Positions 37,518-45,496 of a DNA stretch of 64,000 nucleotides are shown piece after piece. The DNA is taken from positions 124,001 to 188,000 of the forward strand of contig NZ_LFXA01000011.1 of assembly GCF_001187435.1 (NCBI RefSeq). Direction: 5' to 3'. A model generated the notes under the pieces. That model was not told the DNA's origin, did no database searches, and saw only the letters and a program-made list of their open reading frames with translations. The stretch's first letter is position 1. Each line of letters opens with the position of its first letter. The stretch comes from Streptomyces caatingaensis. Lineage in GTDB: Bacteria; Actinomycetota; Actinomycetes; Streptomycetales; Streptomycetaceae. The position numbers were made by a program, and so were the translations under genes.

Positions 37518-38366
37518 CTACGCGGCGACCGCGTACGCCGGTTCCCCGCGCCGGAGTTCGGCCAGCGTGCCGCTGCGCGCCGCCTCCAGGGCGGCCCGCA
37601 CGCGGCGCGCCTGGTGCGGCGCGCAGTGCTCACCGAGCCCCCCGGCCGGGATCCAGGCGTAGCCGGTCAGCTCCGGCTCGCGGGGGAGCGTCACCTTGAG
37701 CCCGCCGCCGTCGAGCGGGACGGCCGCGTAGACGAAGCTCATTCCGGCCGGCGCCCAGTCCGCCGCGAGGAGCCGCGCCGGGCGGACGGCGAGACCCGTC
37801 TCCTCCCGCACGGTTCTGACCATCGCCTCCCAGGCCGGTTCGCCCCGCCGCGCCGGCCCGCCCGGCAGGCGGAAGTTGGCCCCGGGCCTGCCGTCGTACG
37901 ACGGGGACACCATCAGGACGTCGTCCCGGCGGCAGATCAGCGCGAGCGCGCCCGCCGCGTTCTCCTCACGGACGTGGACCAGTCCCAACTTCTGCCGGTG
38001 ACCGCGCAGTTCGCGCGTGATGAGCGCCAGGCTCCGGCAGTACGTGTACGCGGACTCCAGCCCGTGCCCCGGGCCGGTGCACCTCGCCCGGTAGGTGGCC
38101 TCGTCGGCCGCCTTCTCGGCGGCCACCCGGCGGGGGTCGTCCACGGGCAGCGACGTCCGCGCGGTGACCTTGACCCACGGGGCCCAGTCGCCGATGAACC
38201 GGCGGAGTGCCGCCGTGGCCGACTCCATGACCTCAGCGGTCGGCGGTGCGGTCGCGGTCAGGATCACGGCGGTGACCCGCTCGACCTCCGCCTCGGCCGC
38301 CGCTTCCGGGCGGGCGGCCGGGGGGTGTCCGGGGTCGGTCATGGCGGTACCGGGCCAGACGGGCAT
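37518..38366 (-). CDS. NUDIX-domain protein with N-terminal extension
   Basis: A 282-residue protein. The C-terminal half carries a NUDIX box, GPARRGE...(R-T-V)REETGL, in which the usual REU tripeptide reads RTV, so one of the conserved box positions deviates. The N-terminal 130 residues, with a TARTSLPVDDPRRVAAEKAADEAT region, match no family I recognise. ATG 38366 has an AGGAG upstream. It might hydrolyse a nucleoside diphosphate derivative; the substrate is unknown. Confidence 0.72.
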   Translation of the reverse strand: MPVWPGTAMTDPGHPPAARPEAAAEAEVERVTAVILTATAPPTAEVMESATAALRRFIGDWAPWVKVTARTSLPVDDPRRVAAEKAADEATYRARCTGPGHGLESAYTYCRSLALITRELRGHRQKLGLVHVREENAAGALALICRRDDVLMVSPSYDGRPGANFRLPGGPARRGEPAWEAMVRTVREETGLAVRPARLLAADWAPAGMSFVYAAVPLDGGGLKVTLPREPELTGYAWIPAGGLGEHCAPHQARRVRAALEAARSGTLAELRRGEPAYAVAA

Positions 38367-38574
38367 GGCGGTCGTTCTCCTAGGAGCGGCGATGATTTCT
38401 CCGGAACGCAGGTGTGGGCCGCTGCACGGCGGGCATCACCCAGGGGATTCGAACGCAGCGTCGGACGGCCGGTGTTGTGCGTCCCGGTTACGGTCTCCAG
38501 TATCGGGCCAGGCCCCTATGCTCAGCCTCATCGAGGAGTTGAGTGATCCACTGAGTCAAGTGGGGGATGCAACT

Positions 38575-39414
38575 ATGGTTGATCCTGGGCCCGTTGACCC
38601 GTACCAGGCGCGCCTGGCCGAGCTCGGGCTCGCCATCCGCGATCATCGCGTGGCCAAGGGATGGACCCAGGCCCACCTGGGCAAGAAGGTCGCCCTGTCG
38701 AACACGGCGATCGCCCACTTCGAGGCGGGCAAGCATGTGCCCCGCCGGGATGTCGCCCGTCGTATCGATGACGCGATGGAAGCCGGTGGCCGCATCTGGA
38801 ATTTGCGCGACGAACTCGATGACAATCCCGACGCGAAGTTGGTTCAGAGGGTCTTCGGATATGAGTCGAGAGCGGTCCGGATCCGCCACGCCAACGGCGT
38901 GATCCCTGCCCTGCTCCAGAGTCCCGAGTACGAACGGGCGATCATCGAGAAGAACATCCCTTTCCTGGGCGGGGACGCGGAGGACAAGCTCAGGCATCGA
39001 GCGCGTCGGCACGAGATCCTCAAGCGTCCGGATCCGCCCGCGTTCTCGGCGGTGCTCACCGAAGCCGCCCTCTACGCGGTGATTGGCAGCCGGTCGATCA
39101 TGCGAGACCAACTCCTCGGCCTGATCGCCTCGTCCCAGAGGCCGGGGATCGAGGTGAGGATCGCACCGTTCGAGGGCAACGCCGACCTCGTGCAGGTCAT
39201 GGGCGAGTTCTCAATCCTGGACCTTCCCACCGGAAGGACGGTCGTGTACGCGTCGTCCGGCGTCCGAGGACTCCTCGTCACGAAGCAGGAGGCCGTGGCC
39301 GGCTACACCGGCATCTATGATCAGCTTCTGACCAGGGTGCTCGACCCGGAAGCATCAAGGACGTTGATTCGCAGGGTAGTTAGGGAGACGTACAGTGAGC
39401 ACCACTACACTTGA
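38575..39414 (+). CDS. XRE-family regulator with DUF5753 domain
   Basis: A 279-residue protein: helix-turn-helix near the N-terminus (LGLAIRDHRVAKGWTQAHLG, then ALSNTAIAHFEAGKHVP) and a C-terminal DUF5753 domain (VYASSGVRGLLVTKQEAVAGY). Such proteins pair with a DUF397 protein next door, as in the WhiJ-like systems of Streptomyces. ATG 38575 has GGGGGA upstream; ATG 38518 would add 19 residues. The upstream region has a dyad-like TTGAG...TCAA (38539-38559). The DUF397 gene overlaps its stop by 20 bp. Confidence 0.88.
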   Translation: MVDPGPVDPYQARLAELGLAIRDHRVAKGWTQAHLGKKVALSNTAIAHFEAGKHVPRRDVARRIDDAMEAGGRIWNLRDELDDNPDAKLVQRVFGYESRAVRIRHANGVIPALLQSPEYERAIIEKNIPFLGGDAEDKLRHRARRHEILKRPDPPAFSAVLTEAALYAVIGSRSIMRDQLLGLIASSQRPGIEVRIAPFEGNADLVQVMGEFSILDLPTGRTVVYASSGVRGLLVTKQEAVAGYTGIYDQLLTRVLDPEASRTLIRRVVRETYSEHHYT

Positions 39415-39622
39415 CCTGGCCATAGCTACCTGGCGCAAGAGCTCCTACAGCCAGAGCAGTTCCGGCTGCCTGGAAATCGCGGAGCAATTCCCGCACACCC
39501 TGCCCATACGCGACTCCAAGGCCCCCGACCGGGCCCCCGTCATCGTTCCCCGCGCGACGTGGGCCGCTTTCGTGTCCGCCACGGACGGCGGCGCCCTCTC
39601 CGCCCAGGGCCGTCTCAGATAG
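39395..39622 (+). CDS. DUF397-domain protein
   Basis: A 75-residue protein of the family WRKSSYSQSSSGCLEIAE...RDSKAPDRAPVIV...AAFV. It starts at GTG 39395, inside the upstream regulator gene, with GGGAGA before it. DUF397 proteins are thought to be partners or antagonists of the adjacent XRE/DUF5753 regulator in development-related switches; the mechanism here is inferred. Confidence 0.92.
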   Translation: MSTTTLDLAIATWRKSSYSQSSSGCLEIAEQFPHTLPIRDSKAPDRAPVIVPRATWAAFVSATDGGALSAQGRLR

Positions 39623-39822
39623 TAGGAAGCCCGAGTAATCGGGCAGACATCGCGCCGCTCCTCGCTTAGCGTGGAAGCAGCCGATCGTTCCGCTCCATCG
39701 AGCGACGGCGGTCGTGGCCCCGTGCCCGAGGGCAGGTGACCCCTGCCGCACGCTGGGCTCCCGCCTGGTTTCCGGCTGATCGCATTTCCTCGTAGGACTC
39801 TTCCATCCAGAGGGGACGACTC

Positions 39823-39960
39823 ATGGCCGAGACGAGTGCTGTCCGCAAGGTCCGCCGTGCGACGCGTGGTGCGGAGCGGGAGGCGGAACGGGTGAATGCG
39901 GCCGCGGCGGTGCAGCGGGCGCTGGACCGGCGGGACAACGGGGGTGTGACGGGGCACTGA
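39823..39960 (+). CDS. Small basic/acidic helical protein (45 aa)
   Basis: ATG 39823 follows GAGGGGA at ideal spacing and the 45-codon frame is charged and alanine-rich (MAETSAVRKVRRATRG...AERVNAAAAVQRALDRRDN). It lies 200 bp after the DUF397 gene and next to the 64-aa gene on the other strand. Function unknown; the codon use and ribosome binding site support a real gene. Confidence 0.65.
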   Translation: MAETSAVRKVRRATRGAEREAERVNAAAAVQRALDRRDNGGVTGH

Positions 39961-39983
39961 GCTGCCCCGGGGCCGGCCCCGCG

Positions 39984-40178
39984 TCAGGCGTTGACCGTGG
40001 GTCTGCGGGTGTACGCGGCACGTGCCGCACCCGTGTCCGCGCTCGGCGTGGGAGCCGGACCGTAGGTGATCCGGTAGCCGCAGCAGTCGCACTTCTCGCT
40101 CTGCAGGACGCCGCTCTGGTTGACGGTCGTCACCTGGAAATCGCGGGGGCACCCATGCTCGGCCATTGTCGGGAGCAC
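39984..40178 (-). CDS. Small Cys-rich protein with CxCCGY motif (64 aa)
   Basis: A short protein with C-P-R-D-F-Q-V and a cluster CDCCGYRITYG, a possible zinc-binding knuckle or thiol site. GTG 40178 is chosen because GGAGG lies 7 nt before it; the in-frame ATG 40166 lacks a site. It converges with the 45-aa gene and is divergent from the MHS permease. No family is recognised. Confidence 0.6.
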   Translation of the reverse strand: MLPTMAEHGCPRDFQVTTVNQSGVLQSEKCDCCGYRITYGPAPTPSADTGAARAAYTRRPTVNA

Positions 40179-40311
40179 ACGACCACCTCCATCGGTACGG
40201 AGGGAGCAAGGTAGCGCGGCCGGGGGAGGGCCGGCACTCGCACCGGTGTTCGCGGATCGTTGCCGCCCGGGGCCTTGTCCGGATCCCGGCCCTCGGCCAC
40301 CGTGTCGGTTC

Positions 40312-41646
40312 ATGGGACAGGCACAACCACACACCGCACAGCACTGGAAGAAGATCTGGATCGGCTCGGCCGGCAACATGGTCGAGTGGTTCGACTGGTT
40401 CGTCTACGCCAGTTTCGCCACGTACTTCGCCGGCTCCTTCTTCCCCGACGGCAACGACACCGCCAAACTCATGAACACGGCCGGCATCTTCGCCGTCGGC
40501 TTCTTCATGCGCCCGGTGGGCGGCTGGCTGCTCGGCAGGGTCGGTGACCGGCGCGGGCGCAAGGCGGCGCTCACGCTGACGGTCACGCTGATGTCGGCCT
40601 CGGCCGTGCTGATCGCCGTCGCGCCGACCTACGGCGTCGCCGGCTACGGCGGAGTCGCCGTGCTGCTGGTGGCCCGGCTGCTCCAGGGGCTGTCGGTGGG
40701 CGGTGAGTACGCGGCCAGCGCCACGTACCTCACCGAGGCGTCCGCCCCGGGCCGCCGGGGGTTCGCGTCCAGCTTCCAGTACGTGTCGATGACCGCCGGC
40801 CAGATCCTCGGGCTCGGCCTGCTGATCACGCTCCAGCACACGCTCTCCAAGGACCAGTTGCACGCGTGGGGATGGCGGATCCCGTTCGTCGTGGGCGCGC
40901 TCGGCGCGGCCGTGATCTTCTACCTGCGGCGCAACATGCTGGAGACGGAGGCGTACGAGGAGAGCGACGCCGCGGCGGCCGACCGCGGCACGATCCGGGC
41001 CCTGCTGCGGCACCGGCGCGAGGCGTTCCTCGTCGTCGCGCTGACGATGGGCGGCACGGTGGCGTACTACACGTACACGACCTACCTGACGAAGTACCTC
41101 TCCAACAGCGCCGGTCTGTCCAAGCAGACCGCGACGCTGGTCAGCTTCTTCGCCCTGATCGTCTTCGCGGCCCTCCAGCCGCTCGCGGGCGCCCTCTCCG
41201 ACCGGATCGGCCGCCGCCCGCTGCTGATCACCTTCGCCGCCGGCTCGACGCTGCTGACCGTGCCGATCATGGCGCTGCTCAAGCACGCGGGTTCGTTCTG
41301 GCCCGCGTTGGGCCTGTCCGTGCTCGCGCTGCTCATCGTCACGGGCTACACGTCGATCAACGCCTGTGTGAAGGCGGAGCTGTTCCCGACGGGCGTCCGT
41401 TCGCTGGGCGTCGCGCTGCCGTACGCGCTCGCGAACGCGGCCTTCGGCGGGACGGCCGAGTACGTGGCGCTGTGGTTCAAGAACTCGGGCATCGAGTCGG
41501 GCTTCTCCTGGTACGTGGCCGGCTGCGCGGCGGTCTCGCTCGTCGTCTACCTGACCATGCGCGAGACGCGGGACATCGACCTCAAGGGGACGGGAAGGAG
41601 GGCGGCCCCGGAACCGGCCGCGGACGACGCGGTGCCCACATCCTGA
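40312..41646 (+). CDS. MFS permease of the metabolite:H+ symporter (MHS) family
   Basis: A 444-residue, 12-helix carrier. MHS features are GNMVEWFDWFVYASFATYFAG in helix 1, RPVGGWLLGRVGDRRGRKAAL in the loop between helices 2 and 3, RLLQGLSVGGEYAASATYL, and the second-half loop LSDRIGRRPLL. This family takes up dicarboxylates, 2-oxoglutarate, shikimate or betaine; the substrate is not resolved. No clear Shine-Dalgarno precedes ATG 40312. It precedes the cimA leader by about 40 bp. Confidence 0.87.
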   Translation: MGQAQPHTAQHWKKIWIGSAGNMVEWFDWFVYASFATYFAGSFFPDGNDTAKLMNTAGIFAVGFFMRPVGGWLLGRVGDRRGRKAALTLTVTLMSASAVLIAVAPTYGVAGYGGVAVLLVARLLQGLSVGGEYAASATYLTEASAPGRRGFASSFQYVSMTAGQILGLGLLITLQHTLSKDQLHAWGWRIPFVVGALGAAVIFYLRRNMLETEAYEESDAAAADRGTIRALLRHRREAFLVVALTMGGTVAYYTYTTYLTKYLSNSAGLSKQTATLVSFFALIVFAALQPLAGALSDRIGRRPLLITFAAGSTLLTVPIMALLKHAGSFWPALGLSVLALLIVTGYTSINACVKAELFPTGVRSLGVALPYALANAAFGGTAEYVALWFKNSGIESGFSWYVAGCAAVSLVVYLTMRETRDIDLKGTGRRAAPEPAADDAVPTS

Positions 41647-41689
41647 GACGGACGCCCCCCGGGCTGGACAGGCGTGCCAGACTGCCCCC

Positions 41690-41740
41690 GTGCCCTCGCT
41701 GGTAACGATGATTGGCAGCAGGCGCGCCGGTCCGCAGTGA
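41690..41740 (+). CDS. Candidate leader peptide of the cimA attenuator (16 aa)
   Basis: The frame reads (GTG) PSLVTMIGSRRAGPQ and stops, with Leu, Val and Ile codons close together. A CAGACT hexamer 7 nt upstream could be a -10, making the mRNA leaderless with the GTG at its 5' end. It lies 55 bp before an intrinsic terminator in the cimA leader. A shorter version could start at ATG 41708. No Shine-Dalgarno is seen. Confidence 0.55.
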   Translation: MPSLVTMIGSRRAGPQ

Positions 41741-41795
41741 CCGCCCGTACGCCACCCCCGTACGGCGCGGCCACCGTCGCCCCAGACCCGCGCGC

Positions 41796-41824
41796 AGACC
41801 CTTCGCACCCGCGAGGGGTCTTTT
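41796..41824 (+). terminator. Intrinsic terminator in the cimA leader (putative attenuator)
   Basis: Arms 41796-41806 and 41811-41821 form an 11-bp stem with one G-U pair, a 4-nt loop and a TTTT tail (41821-41824). It lies 105 bp before the cimA start and 55 bp after the candidate leader peptide, the arrangement of an attenuator. It could also terminate the upstream MHS gene. Confidence 0.75.
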
Positions 41825-41928
41825 CGTTTCCCGGACCACCAGCCGCCGGGGCGGAGCGCGCGGGACCATGGAGGGCGGTGGAACCGGTCATTCCGGAGAG
41901 ACCGAGATCCCGACAGGAGTCAGACAGC

Positions 41929-43539
41929 ATGACGGACCCAACGGACGCCCCCGACGACGCCTTCCACATCTTCGACACGACGCTGCGCGACGGCGCCCAG
42001 CGCGAGGGCATCAACCTCACCGTCGCGGACAAGCTGACCATCGCCCGGCACCTGGACGACTTCGGGGTGGGGTTCATCGAGGGCGGCTGGCCCGGGGCCA
42101 ACCCCCGCGACACGGAGTTCTTCCGGCGGGCCGGGGAGGAGATCGCCTTCCGGCACGCCCGGCTGGTCGCGTTCGGCGCCACGCGCCGGGCGGGGACGCG
42201 GGCCGAGGACGATCCGCAGGTGGCGGCGCTCCTCGACTCCGGCGCCCCGGTCGTCACGCTGGTCGCCAAGTCGCACGACCGGCACGTCGAACTGGCCCTG
42301 CGGACCACGCTGGAGGAGAACCTCGCGATGGTCCGCGACACGGTCGCCCACCTGCGGGCGCACGGGCGGCGGGTGTTCGTCGACTGCGAGCACTTCTTCG
42401 ACGGCTACCGGGCGAACGCGGGGTACGCCCTCCGCGTCGTGCGGGCCGCGCACGAGGCCGGGGCCGACGTCGTCGTCCTCTGCGACACCAACGGCGGCAT
42501 GCTGCCCGCCCACGTCGGCGCCGTGGTGGGCGAGGTGCTCGCCGCGACCGGGGCGCGGCTGGGCATCCACGCCCAGGACGACACGGGGTGTGCCGTGGCC
42601 AACACCCTCGCCGCCGTGGACGCGGGGGCCACCCACGTCCAGTGCACGGCCAACGGCTACGGCGAACGCGTCGGCAACGCCAACCTCTTCCCCGTGGTCG
42701 CCGCGCTGGAGCTCAAGTACGACCGGCGTGTGCTGCCGCCCGGCAGGCTCGCCGAGGCGACCCGCGTCTCGCACGCCATCGCCGAGGTCGTCAACCTCAC
42801 GCCGTCGACGCACCAGCCGTACGTGGGGGTCTCCGCCTTCGCCCACAAGGCCGGGCTGCACGCCTCCGCGATCAAGGTCGATCCGGACCTGTACCAGCAC
42901 ATCGACCCCGAACGCGTCGGCAACACGATGCGGATGCTCGTCTCCGACATGGCCGGCCGCGCCTCCGTCGAGCTCAAGGGCCGCGAGCTCGGCATCGACC
43001 TGGGCGGCGACCGGGAGCTCGTCGGGCGCGTCGTCGAGCGCGTCAAGGAGCGGGAGGCGCAGGGCTATACGTACGAGGCGGCCGACGCCTCCTTCGAACT
43101 CCTCCTCCGCGCCGAGGTCACCGGCCGTCCCCTCCGCTACTTCCGCGTCGAGTCCTGGCGCGCGATCGTCGAGGACCGCCCCGACGGGACGCACGCCAAC
43201 GAGGCGACCGTGAAGCTCTGGGCGAAGGGGGAACGGATCGTCGCGACGGCGGAGGGCAACGGACCGGTCAACGCGCTCGACCGGGCGTTGCGGGTGGCCC
43301 TTGAGCGCATCTACCCCGAGCTGGCGGCTCTGGAGCTGACCGACTACAAGGTCCGCATCCTGGAGGGGAGTCTGGGGACGGGGTCGATCACGCGGGTGCT
43401 GGTGTCGACGAGCGACGAGCGGGGGGAGTGGTCGACGGTGGGGGTCGCGGAGAACGTGATCGCGGCGTCGTGGCAGGCGTTGGACGACGCGTATGCGTAT
43501 GGCTTGTGGCGTGCGGGGGTCGAGCCCCAGGCGGATTGA
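41929..43539 (+). CDS. cimA: Citramalate synthase (CimA-type)
   Basis: A 536-residue HMGL-like enzyme condensing pyruvate with acetyl-CoA to citramalate, giving 2-oxobutyrate for isoleucine. The barrel opens FDTTLRDGAQREG with metal ligand D21; the later HVQCTANGYGERVGNANL and a C-terminal LeuA-type regulatory domain (LTDYKVRILEG) follow. The second histidine of the usual HxH metal motif reads glutamine here (H214-A-Q216-D-D). It was often annotated as 2-isopropylmalate synthase; the overall fold favours CimA. AGGAG lies 10 nt before ATG 41929. Confidence 0.85.
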   Translation: MTDPTDAPDDAFHIFDTTLRDGAQREGINLTVADKLTIARHLDDFGVGFIEGGWPGANPRDTEFFRRAGEEIAFRHARLVAFGATRRAGTRAEDDPQVAALLDSGAPVVTLVAKSHDRHVELALRTTLEENLAMVRDTVAHLRAHGRRVFVDCEHFFDGYRANAGYALRVVRAAHEAGADVVVLCDTNGGMLPAHVGAVVGEVLAATGARLGIHAQDDTGCAVANTLAAVDAGATHVQCTANGYGERVGNANLFPVVAALELKYDRRVLPPGRLAEATRVSHAIAEVVNLTPSTHQPYVGVSAFAHKAGLHASAIKVDPDLYQHIDPERVGNTMRMLVSDMAGRASVELKGRELGIDLGGDRELVGRVVERVKEREAQGYTYEAADASFELLLRAEVTGRPLRYFRVESWRAIVEDRPDGTHANEATVKLWAKGERIVATAEGNGPVNALDRALRVALERIYPELAALELTDYKVRILEGSLGTGSITRVLVSTSDERGEWSTVGVAENVIAASWQALDDAYAYGLWRAGVEPQAD

Positions 43540-44079
43540 TCCCCTCCCCGCCCGTTCACCGTTTCTCCCGGGGCTCCGCCCCTCGACCCGGCCCGCGCCG
43601 CCGCGCGGTGGGCGGGGCTGCGCCCCGGGACGGGTCCGCGCTCCGCGCGGTGGGTGGGCGGGGCTGCGCCCCGGGGCTCGGGCCGCGCTGCCGCGCGGTC
43701 GTGCGGGGCTTCGCCCCTGCGCCCCACCGGGGGCTTCGCCCCCTGGCCCCCTCGCCGGGGCTGCGCCCGTGGGCTCGGGCCGTGCTGCCGCGGGTGGGCG
43801 GGGCTTCGCCCCGGGGCCGCACGGGGTGCTGTGCCTTCCGGGCCTCTTTCCGGCGCTGCGCCCGTGGGCTCGGGCCGCGCTGCCGCGCGGTCGTGCGGGG
43901 CTTCGCCCCTGCGCCCCACCGGGGGCTTCGCCCCCTGGCCCCCTCGCCGGGGCTGCGCCCGTGGGCTCGGGCCGCGCTGCCGCGCGGTCGGCGGGGCTGC
44001 GCCCCGGGGCGGGTCCGCGCTCCGCGCGGTGGCGGGGGCTGCGCCCCCTGCACCCTCCCTGATCGCGGCTCCGCCGCTC
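43540..44079. repeat. 540-bp GC-hairpin repeat array after cimA
   Basis: Between cimA and ilvE, the sequence is built from short palindromes such as GGGGCTTCGCCCC and GGGGCTGCGCCCC, repeated about fifteen times. A 109-bp exact direct repeat lies at 43674-43782 and 43866-43974 (offset 192), sharing shorter flanking copies of GGGCTCGGGCCG. Both strands are open in several frames, but the translated products are low-complexity and show no gene-like structure. I call it non-coding. Confidence 0.85.
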
Positions 44080-44147
44080 GTCCTCAAGCTCCCCGGAGGG
44101 GGTACCCCCTCCGGGGAGCTTGAGGACAACCGCGCGGAGCGCGGTTG
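44080..44147. terminator. Perfect 48-bp palindrome plus second hairpin
   Basis: Positions 44080-44127 form a perfect, loopless 48-bp inverted repeat centred on GGTACC. Directly after it, CAACCGCGC (44127-44135) pairs with GCGCGGTTG (44139-44147). The pair stands between the cimA/repeat array and the opposing ilvE gene, so it probably stops transcription from both sides. Confidence 0.75.
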
Positions 44148-44196
44148 CGGGGTCCGGGCGCAGACCCGGGGTGAGGGGCCCAGGGCGGAACCCTGG

Positions 44197-45282
44197 TCAG
44201 GCCAGCTGGTGCATCCAGCCGTGGGTGTCCTCGACCGCGCCGGTCTGGATGTCGAGCAGCGCCTTCCGCAGACGCATCGTGACCTCGCCGGGCTGGCCGT
44301 CCCCGACGGTCCAGTCCGCGCGCGTGGACTTCACGGAGCCGACCGGCGTGATGACGGCGGCGGTCCCGCACGCGAAGACCTCCGTCAACGACCCGTCCGC
44401 GTTGCCGTTCTTCCAGTCGTCGACCGAGATGCGCCCCTCGGCGACCTCGTAGCCGAGGTTCTCCGCGATGCGCAGCAGGGAGGCCCGGGTGATGCCGGGG
44501 AGCAGCGAACCGGTCAGTTCGGGGGTCACGATGCGGTTCCCGTACACGAAGTACAGGTTCATGCCGCCCATTTCCTCGATCCAGCGCCGCTCGACCGCGT
44601 CGAGCCAGACCACCTGGTCGCAGCCCTTCTCCGCCGCCTGCGCCTGCGCGACCAGCGAAGCGGCGTAGTTCCCGGCGCACTTGGCGGCGCCGGTGCCGCC
44701 GGGCGCGGCGCGCACGTACTCCTCGGAGAGCCAGACGGAGACGGGCTTGACGCCGCCGGGGAAGTACGCCCCGGCGGGCGAGGCGATGACGACGAAGAGG
44801 TACTCGTTGGACGGGCGCACCCCGAGCCCGACCTCGGTCGCGATCATGAAGGGCCGCAGGTACAGGGAGGCCTCGCCGGAGGACGGCACCCAGGAACGGT
44901 CCTGCCGCACGAGCGCGTCGCACGCGTCGATGAAGGTCTCGACGGGCAGCTCCGGCATCGCGAGCCGCCGCGCGGACGCCTGGAAGCGCTTGGCGTTCTC
45001 CTCGGGGCGGAAGGTGGCGATCGTGCCGTCGGCCCGCCGGTACGCCTTGAGGCCCTCGAAGATGGCCTGCGCGTAGTGCAGGGTCATGTTCGCCGGGTCG
45101 AGGGAGAGCGGCGCGTACGGGACGAGCTGCGCCTCGTGCCAGCCCACGCCCTCGGACCACTTGATGGTGACCATGTGGTCGGTGAAGTGGCGGCCGAAGC
45201 CGGGGTTGGCGAGAATGCGCTCCCGCTCGGCGTCCGGCAGCGGCTGCGAGGAGGGCTTGAGTTCGATCGTGAGCGTGGTCAT
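44197..45282 (-). CDS. ilvE: Branched-chain amino acid aminotransferase
   Basis: A 361-residue PLP enzyme (fold type IV) making Val, Leu and Ile from their oxo-acids with glutamate. The PLP lysine is K201 in GAAKCAGNYAASL; HYAQAIFEGLKAYR and RLAMPELPVETF are subfamily features, and the C-terminal FACGTAAVITPVG binds phosphate. The ATG 45282 has AAGGAC 8 nt upstream. A promoter-like region with a dyad lies about 100-130 bp before it. It converges with the hairpin array. Confidence 0.96.
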   Translation of the reverse strand: MTTLTIELKPSSQPLPDAERERILANPGFGRHFTDHMVTIKWSEGVGWHEAQLVPYAPLSLDPANMTLHYAQAIFEGLKAYRRADGTIATFRPEENAKRFQASARRLAMPELPVETFIDACDALVRQDRSWVPSSGEASLYLRPFMIATEVGLGVRPSNEYLFVVIASPAGAYFPGGVKPVSVWLSEEYVRAAPGGTGAAKCAGNYAASLVAQAQAAEKGCDQVVWLDAVERRWIEEMGGMNLYFVYGNRIVTPELTGSLLPGITRASLLRIAENLGYEVAEGRISVDDWKNGNADGSLTEVFACGTAAVITPVGSVKSTRADWTVGDGQPGEVTMRLRKALLDIQTGAVEDTHGWMHQLA

Positions 45283-45382
45283 GGATGCGTGTCCTTCGCT
45301 TGAGGGTGCTGCGGACCGCGCTCACGCCGCCCCGGCTGGGTGCGGGACGTCCGGGCTTCGTCGCATCGTTTTCGCGGCCCCG

Positions 45383-45413
45383 TGTCCGATTATCGCTCGG
45401 ACAGGGGTGTCAA
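45383..45413 (-). promoter_or_regulatory. Probable ilvE promoter with dyad
   Basis: On the minus strand, TTGACA (complement of 45408-45413) and GATAAT (complement of 45389-45394) are close to consensus, though the 13-bp spacer is short. They overlap a perfect inverted repeat (TGTCCGA, 7 bp, TCGGACA; 45383-45403) that could bind a regulator. Confidence 0.5.
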
Positions 45414-45438
45414 CGAAACGCCTGCGAACGCCGAAGAT

Positions 45439-45479
45439 GCGCGCGGTCCGGTGGCCGTGGGGGAAACCGGACCGCGCGC
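45439..45479 (-). terminator. Hairpin after leuB
   Basis: Perfect 14-bp arms (45439-45452 with 45466-45479) and a 13-nt loop, 18 bp beyond the leuB stop, separating it from ilvE. No T-tract. Confidence 0.7.
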
Positions 45480-45496
45480 GAGGGCGAACGGGCCGG

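Noticed and set aside
43540..44100. Open reading frames on both strands through the GC-hairpin array
   Set aside because: They arise because GC-rich repeats contain few stop codons; the translated product is repetitive and has no family resemblance.
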